Assembly (NCBI RefSeq): GCF_009223885.1
Contig: NZ_CP045144.1
Span: 3,584,001-3,648,000 of the forward strand
DNA length: 64,000 nucleotides
Direction of reading: 5' to 3'
Source of the DNA: Ancylobacter sp. TS-1
GTDB taxonomy: Bacteria > Pseudomonadota > Alphaproteobacteria > Rhizobiales > Xanthobacteraceae
Below, piece after piece: positions 8,578-16,810 of the stretch. The notes below the pieces were generated by a model. It was given only the letters and a program-made list of their open reading frames with translations, was not told the origin of the DNA and made no database searches. Numbering within the stretch: the first letter of the stretch is position 1; each line of letters opens with the position of its first letter. Made by a program: the position numbers and the translations under genes.

Positions 8578-8859
8578 TCAGCGCGCGGCGCGGCCGGCGA
8601 ACGAACCTGTCGCAAGCGCGTGGCGCTTGGCCGGCAGGACGGTGCCGCGCGGATCGGAGGTCGAGGTGACCGCGCCGCGTTCGGTCCAGGCTTGCAGGTC
8701 GTCGATGGAATAGACGACGCGCCCGCCGAGCTTTCGATAGGCGGGACCGGTGCCATAGGTGCGGTGCTTCTCAAGTGTGCGGGGCGACAGGCTGAGAAAC
8801 GCGGCGGCTTCCTTGGTGCGCAGGTAGCGCGGCGGGAGGGTGGCGAGATCGGGTCGCAT
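8578..8859 (-). CDS. excisionase-like helix-turn-helix protein (RdfS/AlpA-like)
   Basis: 93 aa from the ATG at 8859. The core PRYLRTKEAAAFLSLSPRTLEKHR followed by GTGPAYRKLGGRVVYSIDDLQAW is the winged HTH_17/excisionase fold, as in AlpA, Xis and the rhizobial recombination directionality factor RdfS. Lying 8 bp upstream of repA and downstream of an FseA-like frameshifted gene, it is a good candidate for the factor that turns the integrase towards excision and may also activate the downstream transfer operon. The role is inferred from position. Confidence 0.8.
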   Translation of the reverse strand: MRPDLATLPPRYLRTKEAAAFLSLSPRTLEKHRTYGTGPAYRKLGGRVVYSIDDLQAWTERGAVTSTSDPRGTVLPAKRHALATGSFAGRAAR

Positions 8860-8977
8860 GAAGCGGGCCTCCGTGGGCGTGGCGGGAACCGCCGGAGTGT
8901 GGCGGCGGACGGTGACCACGGTGGCGGAGGGAGAATGTCGGGAGGGATGGGGAAGATTGAGACCTAACTTCCCCACC

Positions 8978-9566
8978 CTAGCGCGGCGAGGTCTGGCGGC
9001 GGCGCCGATGCAGCAGCTTGCGGTAATCGCCCTCGACCATGCGGCGCGCGTCCTCAACGAGGGCGATGACTGTGTCGCGAAGGGAGGAGGTTTTCCAGGG
9101 GCCTGCCGCGACACGATCGGCACCGAACAGGCCGGCGGCGATCTCACGATAGGTCGCGCCCGCGCGCCGAGCGTCCCCCGCCTGAAGCATATGGCGCAGG
9201 CGCCGGCGCTGCTGGAGCGTGATCCTCCGATCCGGCGGCATGGACGTAGTCCGCATATGGACTGACAGCCGCATCAGAGCTTCGATCCGATCAGGTAGGC
9301 GTGCGTCCATCAGCACGAGAGCACACAGGGATGGATCGAGGCGATGGCCCTTAGGCAGTAGGACGGTGATCGCGTCGCGACCCGCGCCGACGATCACACA
9401 ACCTGATGCATGCTGGTGATCGTCCGTGCCCTGAGGCGTATCACCAGCGGTCGGGAGGGCACAGGTAGTGTCGCACGGCGCGACAAGCGCGATCAGGCCG
9501 GGGTCGGTTTCCAGGTCCCAGATAACGGCAGCGTCGCGCGAATCACGTGTGGGGTCGATCGGGAAA
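8978..9566 (-). CDS. DUF2285 half of a frameshift-split activator (FseA-like)
   Basis: In the +1 frame relative to the upstream DUF6499 half. From PIDPTRDSRDAAVIWDLE it runs through a DUF2285 domain (LMRLSVHMRT, ITLQQRRRLRHMLQAGDARRAGATYREIA, GPWKTSSLRDTVIALVEDARRMV) to the stop at 8978-8980. No good independent start precedes the domain, so it is probably made as a fusion through one +1 shift near 9560-9566; the joined product would be 260 aa. DUF2285 proteins include the ICE excision activator FseA and the antiactivator QseM of Mesorhizobium. Activation of the next gene (the excisionase-like HTH) is inferred. Confidence 0.72.
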
Positions 9567-9761
9567 TCGCAGACCCCAGCGGGCTCGCATGAGCGCCGCG
9601 AGGGTCTCCTCCTCCTCGGCTCCGGCGGCCGCACGGAGTATGGCAAAGTCTTGCCGATACGCCTCGTTGCGCCGAAGCCATTCCCAGGCGAGCTGTGAGG
9701 GCGAGAGAGCATCTACGAAGGCGTAGGCCTCTGATGACTGCCAGGCCGATTGCAGGACCAT
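9543..9761 (-). CDS. DUF6499 N-terminal half of the FseA-like protein
   Basis: 72 aa in the zero frame: MVLQSAWQSSEAYAFVDALS, then LAWEWLRRNEAYRQDF, ending WGLRFPDRPHT-stop. This is the DUF6499 domain that is normally fused to a C-terminal DUF2285 domain in one protein. The usual family sequence after WGLRF continues in the +1 frame here. At the junction (complement of 9560-9566) is TTTCCCG, where tRNA-Phe could move from UUU to UUC. It may therefore be a short product and also the first part of a frameshifted 260-aa protein. Confidence 0.7.
   Translation of the reverse strand: MVLQSAWQSSEAYAFVDALSPSQLAWEWLRRNEAYRQDFAILRAAAGAEEEETLAALMRARWGLRFPDRPHT
9560..9566 (-). promoter_or_regulatory. 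candidate +1 frameshift site
   Basis: The minus-strand heptamer TTT-CCC-G sits where the DUF6499 frame must pass to the DUF2285 frame. A P-site shift of tRNA-Phe from UUU to UUC gives F followed by PIDPTRD, matching the usual family junction. The zero-frame stop (TGA, 9543-9545) follows six codons later. The total span 8978-9761 is 784 nt, exactly one base more than a whole number of codons, as a single +1 shift requires. A one-base mutation would look the same. Confidence 0.5.
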
Positions 9762-9868
9762 CCGGGTCCCTCTCGAGCGTGCCGCGATACGCCGGACGAT
9801 CTCGTCTGAAGGGAGCTTCCGGAAGAAACGTCAACGACATGGCCTGATGCCCAGCCGGCATCACCCGA

Positions 9869-10129
9869 TCACGTGTCGGGCCGACGCAGGAGTTGCTGAT
9901 ATCCCTCTGTCGACATCCAGCGCGCCCGGGCCAGATGGGCCGTGTGGACATGCCGGGCGTGTTCCGGGGCCGTGAGCGGGTCCAGGCCGAATAGCAGCGC
10001 GACAACTTCCTTCCAGTCGGCGCCCGCCGCTTCCGCATCGAGCAGCCGCAGATAGAGCACGGCATGACTACGATCATAGTCCGTGACGGTCGGCGCATCG
10101 GGCGGCGCGTCGAGGAAGGCTCGGGTCAT
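9869..10129 (-). CDS. small single-domain DUF2285 protein (QseM-like)
   Basis: 86 aa. Motifs VTDYDRSHAVLYLRLLDAE, WKEVVALLFGLDP and HLARARWMSTEGYQQLL form one compact DUF2285 domain with no DUF6499 partner. In the Mesorhizobium symbiosis ICE a stand-alone DUF2285 protein (QseM) is an antiactivator that binds FseA, and it is divergently transcribed from an HTH gene (QseC). The same arrangement is seen here, with the XRE gene at 10452-10727 on the other strand. An antiactivator role is inferred from that layout. Confidence 0.75.
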   Translation of the reverse strand: MTRAFLDAPPDAPTVTDYDRSHAVLYLRLLDAEAAGADWKEVVALLFGLDPLTAPEHARHVHTAHLARARWMSTEGYQQLLRRPDT

Positions 10130-10451
10130 GGTGAGCGTCGCTCTTCATCGTGAGGAGCGAGAGACTAGGCCGAACATGTGGTGGGGGGCAGGTTGTGGGG
10201 CGGCATCGCGTGATGAGGGCGCGGCATCGCAGGAGCTTACCGAGATGCGTACGGCCGCACCTGATCCGCGGCCGGTTAGACGGGTAGCACCCTGTTCTAC
10301 TCTCAGAACAATCGAAGCCGCCGGCGTCGAGTTCATCCCCGAGAATGGCGGCGGGGCTGGCGTTCGCTTCAGTACGCCGGCGCAAAGGAGATTAATCGCT
10401 ACATATTATAGTTGATAAACTTGATCGTCGGAATCCGCGACCGCTTGCGCC
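10130..10451. promoter_or_regulatory. divergent intergenic region with shared 23-bp sequence
   Basis: This 322-bp gap separates the leftward DUF2285 gene from the rightward XRE gene. At 10401-10423 it contains TATTATAGTTGATAAACTTG (preceded by ACA), identical to a sequence at 23706-23728 ahead of the second XRE gene. The AGTT-gata-AACT part is an interrupted palindrome, and TATTAT/TATAGT could serve as a -10 box, so it may be both promoter and autoregulatory operator. Nothing else is recognised in the gap. Confidence 0.5.
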
Positions 10452-10727
10452 ATGGACATGCGCAAGCTGGTTGGCCGCAATCTCGCGCGCCTGCGTCAGG
10501 CTCAGAAGCTGACTCAGGAGGAGCTTGCCGTGCGTTCGGGGTTCAGCCAGCAATATCTGTCCGACGTTGAGCGCGGCCTCAAGAATCCGACGATCATCAC
10601 ACTTTACGAGATCGCGCTGGCCCTGAGCGTGAGCCATGTGGCGCTTGTCGAGCCGGACGGCATGGCGAACGAGATGGCGCCAGAGCCCAAGCGAAGGCGC
10701 GCCGCAGGCGCGAGCCGGATCAAGTGA
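10452..10727 (+). CDS. XRE family HTH regulator 1 (QseC-like position)
   Basis: 91 aa. The whole N-terminal part is a HTH_3 domain: LARLRQAQKLTQEELAVRSGFSQQYLSDVERGLKNPTI with the recognition helix around residues 28-40. A basic tail (KRRRAAGASRIK) follows. It is divergent from the single-domain DUF2285 gene and has a close paralogue at 23758-23976. The two share the 23-bp upstream sequence, so they may bind each other's promoters. It probably represses its own and the DUF2285 promoter. Confidence 0.88.
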   Translation: MDMRKLVGRNLARLRQAQKLTQEELAVRSGFSQQYLSDVERGLKNPTIITLYEIALALSVSHVALVEPDGMANEMAPEPKRRRAAGASRIK

Positions 10728-10750
10728 CACGACAACCGAATGTCTTGAGA

Positions 10751-11689
10751 TCACGTCCGGACGGCGCACCGGTGGCTCGGGTATTTCCTGAGTTCGCGCG
10801 CGACGGACAAAAACCGCGTCAGAGCCGGGTTGGGATTCGAGCGTGACCAGACGGCACCAAGCGGCAATCCCTGTCCTGTGAGAGGACGGCAGGTGACCGG
10901 TGCATGAGATGACACGAAAACGGTCGTCAGCGTCAGGCCCTGTCCAAGCGCGACCAGTTGCAGGAGGCTTGTCTCCCGGGCGAGCGGCTCAACCGAGAAA
11001 CAAACAGTAGGCACGTGGGCCAGGAGGTTTCGGAAAACGGGCAGGGCCGGGTCGCCCGCCATGAAAATGAAATGTCGCCCGGCCAGTTCGTCGAGGTCAA
11101 TCGCGGGCGACGCGGCGAGAACATCCCGCTCGGCCATGACGATGAGCACAGGCTCGTCCCACAGATCGAGTTCGGCCTCGCCCTTCAGCGCTGGTACCCC
11201 GGCTTGAATTACGACATCAAGTTCATGCCGCCGAGCCGCCTGACATTGCGACGCCGGATCTGTGTCGACGAGTTCGACACGGATGTGCGGACAGACCTGT
11301 AGGAAGCGATGAAGCAACTGCGTGAGGCGGGCGCCCGGAGTGATCGGGGGTAGGCCGATGCGAAGTACGCCATCCTGCGCGGTTCCAGCGCGCTCCACCG
11401 CCAGTGCGGCCTGCGATGCCTGTGCCAGAATCTCCCGCGCGGGTCCGAGCAGACGACGTCCCGCGAAAGTCGGCCGCACGCCGGCATGGGACCGGGCAAA
11501 AAGGGTGGCCCCCATGGCATCCTCAATGTCACGAATACGCCGGCTCAGCGTCGATTGCTGTACCCCCAGCCGGTCCGCTGCTCGTCGGAAGCTGCCCTCT
11601 TCCGCCGCGGCTAGAATGAACCGCCAATGTTTCAGCAGGAAGGGATCCAGGCGCTGCGCAATGGCGGGAATATCCCGCTGTGCCTTCAT
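10751..11689 (-). CDS. LysR family transcriptional regulator
   Basis: 312 aa, typical length. N-terminal winged HTH (HWRFILAAAEEGSFRRAADRLGVQQSTLSRRIRDIEDAMG, about residues 20-60) and a LysR substrate-binding domain (VLRIGLPPITPGA onward). The start overlaps the stop of the upstream methyltransferase gene by 4 bp (ATGA), so the two form one leftward operon. It stands close to the ICE XRE gene, so it may either belong to the cargo or respond to a signal for the element. The inducer is unknown. Confidence 0.88.
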   Translation of the reverse strand: MKAQRDIPAIAQRLDPFLLKHWRFILAAAEEGSFRRAADRLGVQQSTLSRRIRDIEDAMGATLFARSHAGVRPTFAGRRLLGPAREILAQASQAALAVERAGTAQDGVLRIGLPPITPGARLTQLLHRFLQVCPHIRVELVDTDPASQCQAARRHELDVVIQAGVPALKGEAELDLWDEPVLIVMAERDVLAASPAIDLDELAGRHFIFMAGDPALPVFRNLLAHVPTVCFSVEPLARETSLLQLVALGQGLTLTTVFVSSHAPVTCRPLTGQGLPLGAVWSRSNPNPALTRFLSVARELRKYPSHRCAVRT

Positions 11690-12534
11690 GCGTCGTCCTC
11701 GCGAGGCGTCGACAGGTGGAAGGCGGCGTAGATATAGCCGGTCGTACGCTCCAGCCGATCATCCATGCCTTGCTCGGCCATCAAGGCGAGGATGGAGGCG
11801 CGCTCCTGCGCGGTCGAGAACCGACGCTGGCGTTGTCGAAGGTGTGGGCACTCGGTGGTGACGAGACCGAACCCCGCCAGCATCGAGGCAATGTCCCCAT
11901 AGCCAAAGGGATGCATCGCGAAGCTCGCCACCCAAGGGCGGGACGCGGCGGTCACCTCGTAGACCCGTTTGAATGTTCGGACGGTCGCATAGCCGACGCA
12001 GCCCGTGCTGATGATCAGATCCGCGTCACGGAGAGCTTCACGGTCCGTTGGGGTGAGTTCCTCGGTCTCCAGATTGGCTGTCACGGCTGCTCCAATCAGG
12101 CCGACGTCATGGGCGTAGCGCAACGCCTGGCGGCTGGGATCCAGCCCCACGATCTCAAGGTCCTCCCGCAGCTTCTGGCGCGTGAAGAAGGCCTCGTGAT
12201 CCTCAAGGCTTTGCGACGCCAGCGGCCCATCCGCCAGGGTATAGGCGGCGTAGAGATCGTCCAACGTGAGCGGAGCGCGCAGCAGGGCCGCGTTGAGCCC
12301 GTAGGATGCACCGATATCCACGATCTTGAGAGGTCGATGCGGCCGCTGGTGGCGGAGGCGCGTAATGATGGTCTCGAACACCGGTTTGGCACGGTCGCAG
12401 ATCATGTAGTCGAGAGCGAGATGGGCCAGGTAATAGGCCTGCGGCCAAGGCTGGTCATAGGTCGGCGAGAAATCGTGCTTGGCCGCCCGCACCCCCGATT
12501 CAGATCCTCTCATCGACATTATCCGTCTTCGCAT
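11686..12534 (-). CDS. class I SAM-dependent methyltransferase-like protein
   Basis: 282 aa from the ATG at 12534; ATGs at 12519 and 12513 are also possible, and GAAGACGG lies just ahead of these two. The SAM-binding motif I is IVDIGASYGLNAALL, followed by an acidic motif EIVGLDPSRQALRYA and a later LIISTGCVGYATV strand. The substrate is unknown. The C-terminal region (FGLVTTECPHLRQRQR, TGYIYAAFHL) resembles uncharacterised alphaproteobacterial proteins. It is the first gene of a two-gene operon with the LysR regulator. Confidence 0.75.
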   Translation of the reverse strand: MRRRIMSMRGSESGVRAAKHDFSPTYDQPWPQAYYLAHLALDYMICDRAKPVFETIITRLRHQRPHRPLKIVDIGASYGLNAALLRAPLTLDDLYAAYTLADGPLASQSLEDHEAFFTRQKLREDLEIVGLDPSRQALRYAHDVGLIGAAVTANLETEELTPTDREALRDADLIISTGCVGYATVRTFKRVYEVTAASRPWVASFAMHPFGYGDIASMLAGFGLVTTECPHLRQRQRRFSTAQERASILALMAEQGMDDRLERTTGYIYAAFHLSTPREDDA

Positions 12535-12680
12535 TCCCGCGCGTGATAGCGAGGAATTTTCGCGGCGGGAGCTGTCGATAGCAAATTACTTTCGGGAATG
12601 TACCAGACATTTCAAAAACTTACTTAAACCAACGCAAACCAGTATACCGGTTATCGAATCCGGAACGCTGTCGTTGACGA

Positions 12681-12698
12681 TACATATTTTAAGATGTA
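12681..12698. promoter_or_regulatory. inverted repeat ahead of gntR (candidate operator)
   Basis: TACAT-N8-ATGTA lies 24 bp before the GntR start codon, next to the strong ribosome site CAGGAGG. GntR/FadR-type regulators commonly bind short palindromes of this size close to their own start, so autoregulation of the following operon is likely. The upstream gap from 12535 is relatively AT-rich and must hold the divergent promoter for the methyltransferase-lysR pair. Confidence 0.45.
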
Positions 12699-12722
12699 CC
12701 AATTGGGCAACAGGAGGCCGCC

Positions 12723-13406
12723 ATGACAGTGACTGTTGAGAGCCGACCCACGCCGAGGGAGCGGTTTTCCGCGATCCACCGCGCTTTGCGCGACCGCATC
12801 TGTCTTCTGATTTACCCGCCCGGGACGGCACTCAGCGAAGCCGAACTCGCGCGCGAATTCGGTGTCAGCCGCACCCCCATGCGGCGGGTGATGCAGGCGC
12901 TGGAGAATGAAGGGCTGATCGAGACCACACCCAATGTCGGCTCGATGGTAACGTCGGTGGAACTCAAATCCCTGCGCGATGCCTATGCGCTGCGCATGAA
13001 GCTTGCCGAACTGCTCGGCGACCTCAACCCAGCGTCCATGCTCGACGCCATTGCCGCGACGCTCCGCGAGCTTCTGGCCGAATGCCAACCGCTGAGCGGT
13101 CAGGTCGATGTGCGCGCCTTGGCCCAGATCAGCCACCGGCTTCAGGACGAGATCCTGCATCTTTCCGGCAATGCCGAATACCGGCAGGTTTCCGAGGTTC
13201 TCTACTACAAGACGATCCGCGCCTATCTCGAGATCCTTCCTGAACTCAACTGGGCAGCTGAGGTCGCGGCACAAGCAGACGAGATCACGGAGATTCTGGC
13301 CTCGCTCGCCGCCGGCGATATCCGCGCGGTGGGCTTCATCCGGCGCAACCACATTGCCCGCACCCTCAACCGCATCACCAGCTTCATGCTGGGTGATCAC
13401 GATTGA
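12723..13406 (+). CDS. GntR family (FadR-like) transcriptional regulator
   Basis: 227 aa. Winged HTH (HRALRDRICLLIYPPGTALSEAELAREFGVSRTPMRRVMQALENEGLI, about residues 18-70) followed by an all-helical FCD-type ligand domain. It heads an operon whose next gene overlaps it, so it is likely the local regulator of the transporter-amidase genes. It is clearly homologous to the GntR at 22969-23655 (same ALRDRICLL and RAVGxIxRNHIA motifs), suggesting the two catabolic blocks arose by duplication or answer related ligands. Confidence 0.9.
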   Translation: MTVTVESRPTPRERFSAIHRALRDRICLLIYPPGTALSEAELAREFGVSRTPMRRVMQALENEGLIETTPNVGSMVTSVELKSLRDAYALRMKLAELLGDLNPASMLDAIAATLRELLAECQPLSGQVDVRALAQISHRLQDEILHLSGNAEYRQVSEVLYYKTIRAYLEILPELNWAAEVAAQADEITEILASLAAGDIRAVGFIRRNHIARTLNRITSFMLGDHD

Positions 13407-13414
13407 GGGTGCCC

Positions 13415-14536
13415 ATGCTGATGAAGGTCACGAGCGCGCTGGCGCCATCAGGCAACGGGACCCAGGCGGAAGCTCTGGTGCTGCGCTGCGTCGACAAGAG
13501 CTATGATGGCGTCACCAAGGTGGTGGACGCGCTTGATCTCGACGTTCACCCGGGCGAGTTCCTGACTATTCTCGGTCCCTCAGGCTCCGGCAAGACCAGC
13601 CTACTGATGATGCTCGCCGGCTTCGAGCCGCCGAGCGCCGGGACAATCGAGATTGGCGGGCGCGACGTGTCCAGGCTGCCACCCTATAAGCGTAATATCG
13701 GCATGGTGTTCCAGCATTATGCGCTGTTCCCGCACCTGACCGTCGGCGAGAACCTGGCCTATCCACTCCAGGCTCGCGGCTGGCGCAAATCCGAGATCAC
13801 CGAGCGTGTCGCCTGGGCGCTGCAGCTCATCCGCCTGGATGGCATGCGGGATCGGCGCCCGGCGCAGCTGTCCGGCGGGCAGCAGCAGCGCATCGCCGTG
13901 GCTCGGGCGCTGATCTACAAGCCGCAGCTCGTGCTGATGGACGAGCCGCTCGGCGCGCTCGACAAGCAACTGCGCGAACAGATGCAGGACGAGATCCTTC
14001 GACTACATCGCGAGCTGCGGCCGACCATCGTCTATGTCACCCACGACCAGAGCGAAGCTCTGTCGCTCTCGGACCGCGTCGCGGTGTTCGAGACGGGGCG
14101 GGTTGCCCAGATCGGAACGCCCTCTGAGCTCTATGAGGCACCGCGCACCGCCTTCGTGGCCGGTTTCATTGGCGAAAACAACCGCATCACCGGCATGGTG
14201 ATCGCCGCCAATACCGAGTTCTGCCATGTCCGCTGCGCCGATGGCGCGGTCCTTGAAGCGCGGAACATCGCCGACGCGCGCATCGGCGACCGCGTGAACC
14301 TCGCGGTCCGGCCCGAGCGTCTTCGACCGGCCCAGACTGGGGAGGGATCATCGGTCGAGGTGGAGGTCGCCGACATCACCTATCTCGGGGAGGTTTCCCG
14401 CTTGCGCTGCCGGATGCGCGACGGCACCGAGATCATCTGGAAACTGCCCAATTGCGGCCAGAGCGCGCGCCCTGAGCGCGGCGCGACCATCGCTCTCGGC
14501 TTCTGCCGAGAGGACGCCCGGGCCTTCGCCGCCTGA
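13415..14536 (+). CDS. polyamine-type ABC transporter ATP-binding protein (PotA-like)
   Basis: 373 aa from the ATG at 13415 (ATG 13421 is also possible). Walker A GPSGSGKTS, Q-loop VFQHYALFPHL, signature [15 protein letters not shown], Walker B LVLMDEPLGALD and switch THDQSEAL are all present, followed by a C-terminal TOBE domain (about residues 285-370), as in PotA and other spermidine/putrescine-type importers. It energises uptake through the two permeases downstream. It directly follows gntR. Confidence 0.93.
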   Translation: MLMKVTSALAPSGNGTQAEALVLRCVDKSYDGVTKVVDALDLDVHPGEFLTILGPSGSGKTSLLMMLAGFEPPSAGTIEIGGRDVSRLPPYKRNIGMVFQHYALFPHLTVGENLAYPLQARGWRKSEITERVAWALQLIRLDGMRDRRPAQLSGGQQQRIAVARALIYKPQLVLMDEPLGALDKQLREQMQDEILRLHRELRPTIVYVTHDQSEALSLSDRVAVFETGRVAQIGTPSELYEAPRTAFVAGFIGENNRITGMVIAANTEFCHVRCADGAVLEARNIADARIGDRVNLAVRPERLRPAQTGEGSSVEVEVADITYLGEVSRLRCRMRDGTEIIWKLPNCGQSARPERGATIALGFCREDARAFAA

Positions 14537-14567
14537 GCGCACCCTTCCCATCTTAAGGAGGTTCACC

Positions 14568-15641
14568 ATGGTTATCGCGTGCCCGCAAGTGTCGTCCGCT
14601 GCCGTTCTCTGCCTTCTGATTGCTTCTGGCCCCGCGAGCGCGGCGGACGCTCTGACCGTCGCTTCCTTCGGCGGTCAATACACGGCAAGCCAGAGCAAGT
14701 CGCAGTACGATCCGTTCACCGCCAGAACCGGCGTGACGATCAAGTCGGTCGATTACAATGGGGGACTTGCCGAGCTCACCGCCCAGGTCCGTTCGGGCAC
14801 GGTGAACTGGGACATCGTTGATGTCGAGTTGCAGGATCTTGATCGTGGTTGCGCCGACGGACTGTTCGAGAAGGTCGATCCGGCGCAACTGCCGGCAGGC
14901 TCCGATGGGGTTCCGGCCATCAAGGACTTCGTTGCCGGGTCCCTGCATGAGTGTGGTGTCGGTACGGTCATCTGGTCCAATGTGCTGGCCTTCAGCGATC
15001 CGGCCTTTCCCAGTGCCAAGCCCAGCCGGATCGAGGACTTCTTCGATCTGGAGAGGTTTCCGGGCCGGCGGGGGCTGCCGAAGCGTCCTCACGCCATACT
15101 TGAATGGGCGTTGATGGCCGATGGCGTGACGCCCTCCGAGGTCTATCGTGTCCTCGCAACGCCAGAAGGTCTCGACCGTGCCTTCGCCAAGCTGGACACG
15201 ATCAAGGATCACGCCGTCTTCTGGGAGACCGGGGCGCAGATGATCCAGCTTCTCGCCGATGGAGAGGTCGCGCTGTCCGCCGCCTATAATGGCCGGGTGC
15301 AATCGGCGATCTCGGACGACGCCAAGCCGCTGAAGATCATCTGGGATCGGCAGATCTGGAACGCGGATTACTATGCCGTTGTCGCCGGCACCCAAGCCAA
15401 GAACACCGCATCTGATTTCGTACGCTTTGCCACTGGAACCGGTCCGCTGGCCGAGCAGACCAAATACATCGCCTATGGTCCTGTGCGTCGATCCTCCCAG
15501 CCGCTGATCGCGCCGGCGATCGCCGCCACGCTTCCAACGGCACCGGCTAATTTCAACAACGCCCTGGCCTTCGACGCCGCCTGGTGGACCGCTCATGGCG
15601 ACGCGATCAATGAACGATATGCGGCGTGGCTGGTCCAATGA
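14568..15641 (+). CDS. extracellular solute-binding protein (PotD-like)
   Basis: 357 aa with a signal peptide (about residues 1-26, cleavage near ASAAD). The mature start LTVASFGGQYTASQSKSQYDPF is typical of the PotD/spermidine-putrescine class of binding proteins. Other family features are GVGTVIWSNVLAF and DGEVALSAAYNGR. A perfect ribosome site (TAAGGAGG) lies 6 bp upstream of the ATG. The ligand may be a polyamine, opine or amide-bearing compound; the neighbouring amidase favours something hydrolysable. Confidence 0.92.
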   Translation: MVIACPQVSSAAVLCLLIASGPASAADALTVASFGGQYTASQSKSQYDPFTARTGVTIKSVDYNGGLAELTAQVRSGTVNWDIVDVELQDLDRGCADGLFEKVDPAQLPAGSDGVPAIKDFVAGSLHECGVGTVIWSNVLAFSDPAFPSAKPSRIEDFFDLERFPGRRGLPKRPHAILEWALMADGVTPSEVYRVLATPEGLDRAFAKLDTIKDHAVFWETGAQMIQLLADGEVALSAAYNGRVQSAISDDAKPLKIIWDRQIWNADYYAVVAGTQAKNTASDFVRFATGTGPLAEQTKYIAYGPVRRSSQPLIAPAIAATLPTAPANFNNALAFDAAWWTAHGDAINERYAAWLVQ

Positions 15642-16810
15642 ACGCGGTCTCGCCCTCCCGCGCCGGCTGGGCGCTCGTGCTTCCCCTGGTCGCCTTCATC
15701 GTGATCGCCTTCCTGGCGCCCATCGCGACCATGCTCGTGCGCAGCGTCCATGACCCGGAAATCGCCGATCTCATGCCGCGTACGCGACAGGCCCTCGCTC
15801 AATGGGACGGAGCCGGTGTTCGGCAGGTGGCCTTTGACGCAGTCTCGGCGGATTTGCGGGAGGCGAGCGCGACCAACCAGATCGGTCGGCTCGCCCAGCG
15901 TCTCAACCGCGAGCGGAATGGGCTTCGTGTGCTGATCGACGTTACCGTTCGACATCTGGAGCGGGAGCCTGACGCCGAGCTTTCGCGGATCGATCCAGGC
16001 TGGAGCGATCCCGCCCTCTGGCAGATTCTGGCGCGCGTCACCTCGCCCTGGACGGGACAACATCTGCTCAATGCACTGGATCTGACCGTAACGCCTGATG
16101 GAGCAATGGTTCGGCAGGAGGAAGCGCGGCGACTTTATGTCGATCTCTTCCTGCGCACAGCCTGGGTTGCTGCTCTTGTAACACTCATCTGTGCGCTGCT
16201 CGGCTATCCCTATGCCTATGCCATGGCGGCGGCGGGCCCCTCACTACGTGCGCTGCTGCTCTTCCTGGTGCTGCTGCCGTTCTGGACCTCATTGCTGGTG
16301 CGCGCCACGGCCTGGATCGTGCTGCTGCAACGGCGCGGCGTCATCAATGAAGGGCTCCTCGCGACGGGCCTCATTGGCGAGACCGGCCGTCTGGACCTGA
16401 TCTACAACATGACGGGGACCATCATCGTCATGGTTCACGTGCTGCTGCCCTTCTTTGTGCTTCCGCTCTATTCGGTGATGGCGGGACTGCCGACGTCCTA
16501 TGTGCGCGCCTCAGCAAGCCTGGGAGCGCATCCAATGCGGACCTTCGCACGCGTCTATCTTCCGCTGACCTATCCCGGTGTCGCCGCCGGCGGTCTGCTC
16601 GTCTTCATTCTGTCGCTTGGCTATTACGTCACCCCGGCCCTGGTGGGAGGACGAACCGGCCAGCTCATCAGCAATCAGATCGCTTTCCACATGCAGAGGA
16701 GCCTGAACTGGGGCTTGGCGGCCGCTCTTGGGACGTTACTCCTGCTTGCGGTTCTGCTCCTCGCTTTGACGCTGCCGCGCCTCGCCGAACGCGGAGGGCT
16801 GCGCGCATGA
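15638..16810 (+). CDS. ABC transporter permease (PotB-like)
   Basis: 390 aa from the ATG at 15638 (overlapping the previous stop, ATGA). One N-terminal membrane helix (about 8-30), a long periplasmic insert of about 120 residues, then five membrane helices carrying the EAA-type loop ASLGAHPMRTFARVYLPLTYPG. The long insert is normal for PotB-like permeases of this class. It pairs with the next permease to form the channel. Confidence 0.92.
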   Translation: MNAVSPSRAGWALVLPLVAFIVIAFLAPIATMLVRSVHDPEIADLMPRTRQALAQWDGAGVRQVAFDAVSADLREASATNQIGRLAQRLNRERNGLRVLIDVTVRHLEREPDAELSRIDPGWSDPALWQILARVTSPWTGQHLLNALDLTVTPDGAMVRQEEARRLYVDLFLRTAWVAALVTLICALLGYPYAYAMAAAGPSLRALLLFLVLLPFWTSLLVRATAWIVLLQRRGVINEGLLATGLIGETGRLDLIYNMTGTIIVMVHVLLPFFVLPLYSVMAGLPTSYVRASASLGAHPMRTFARVYLPLTYPGVAAGGLLVFILSLGYYVTPALVGGRTGQLISNQIAFHMQRSLNWGLAAALGTLLLLAVLLLALTLPRLAERGGLRA

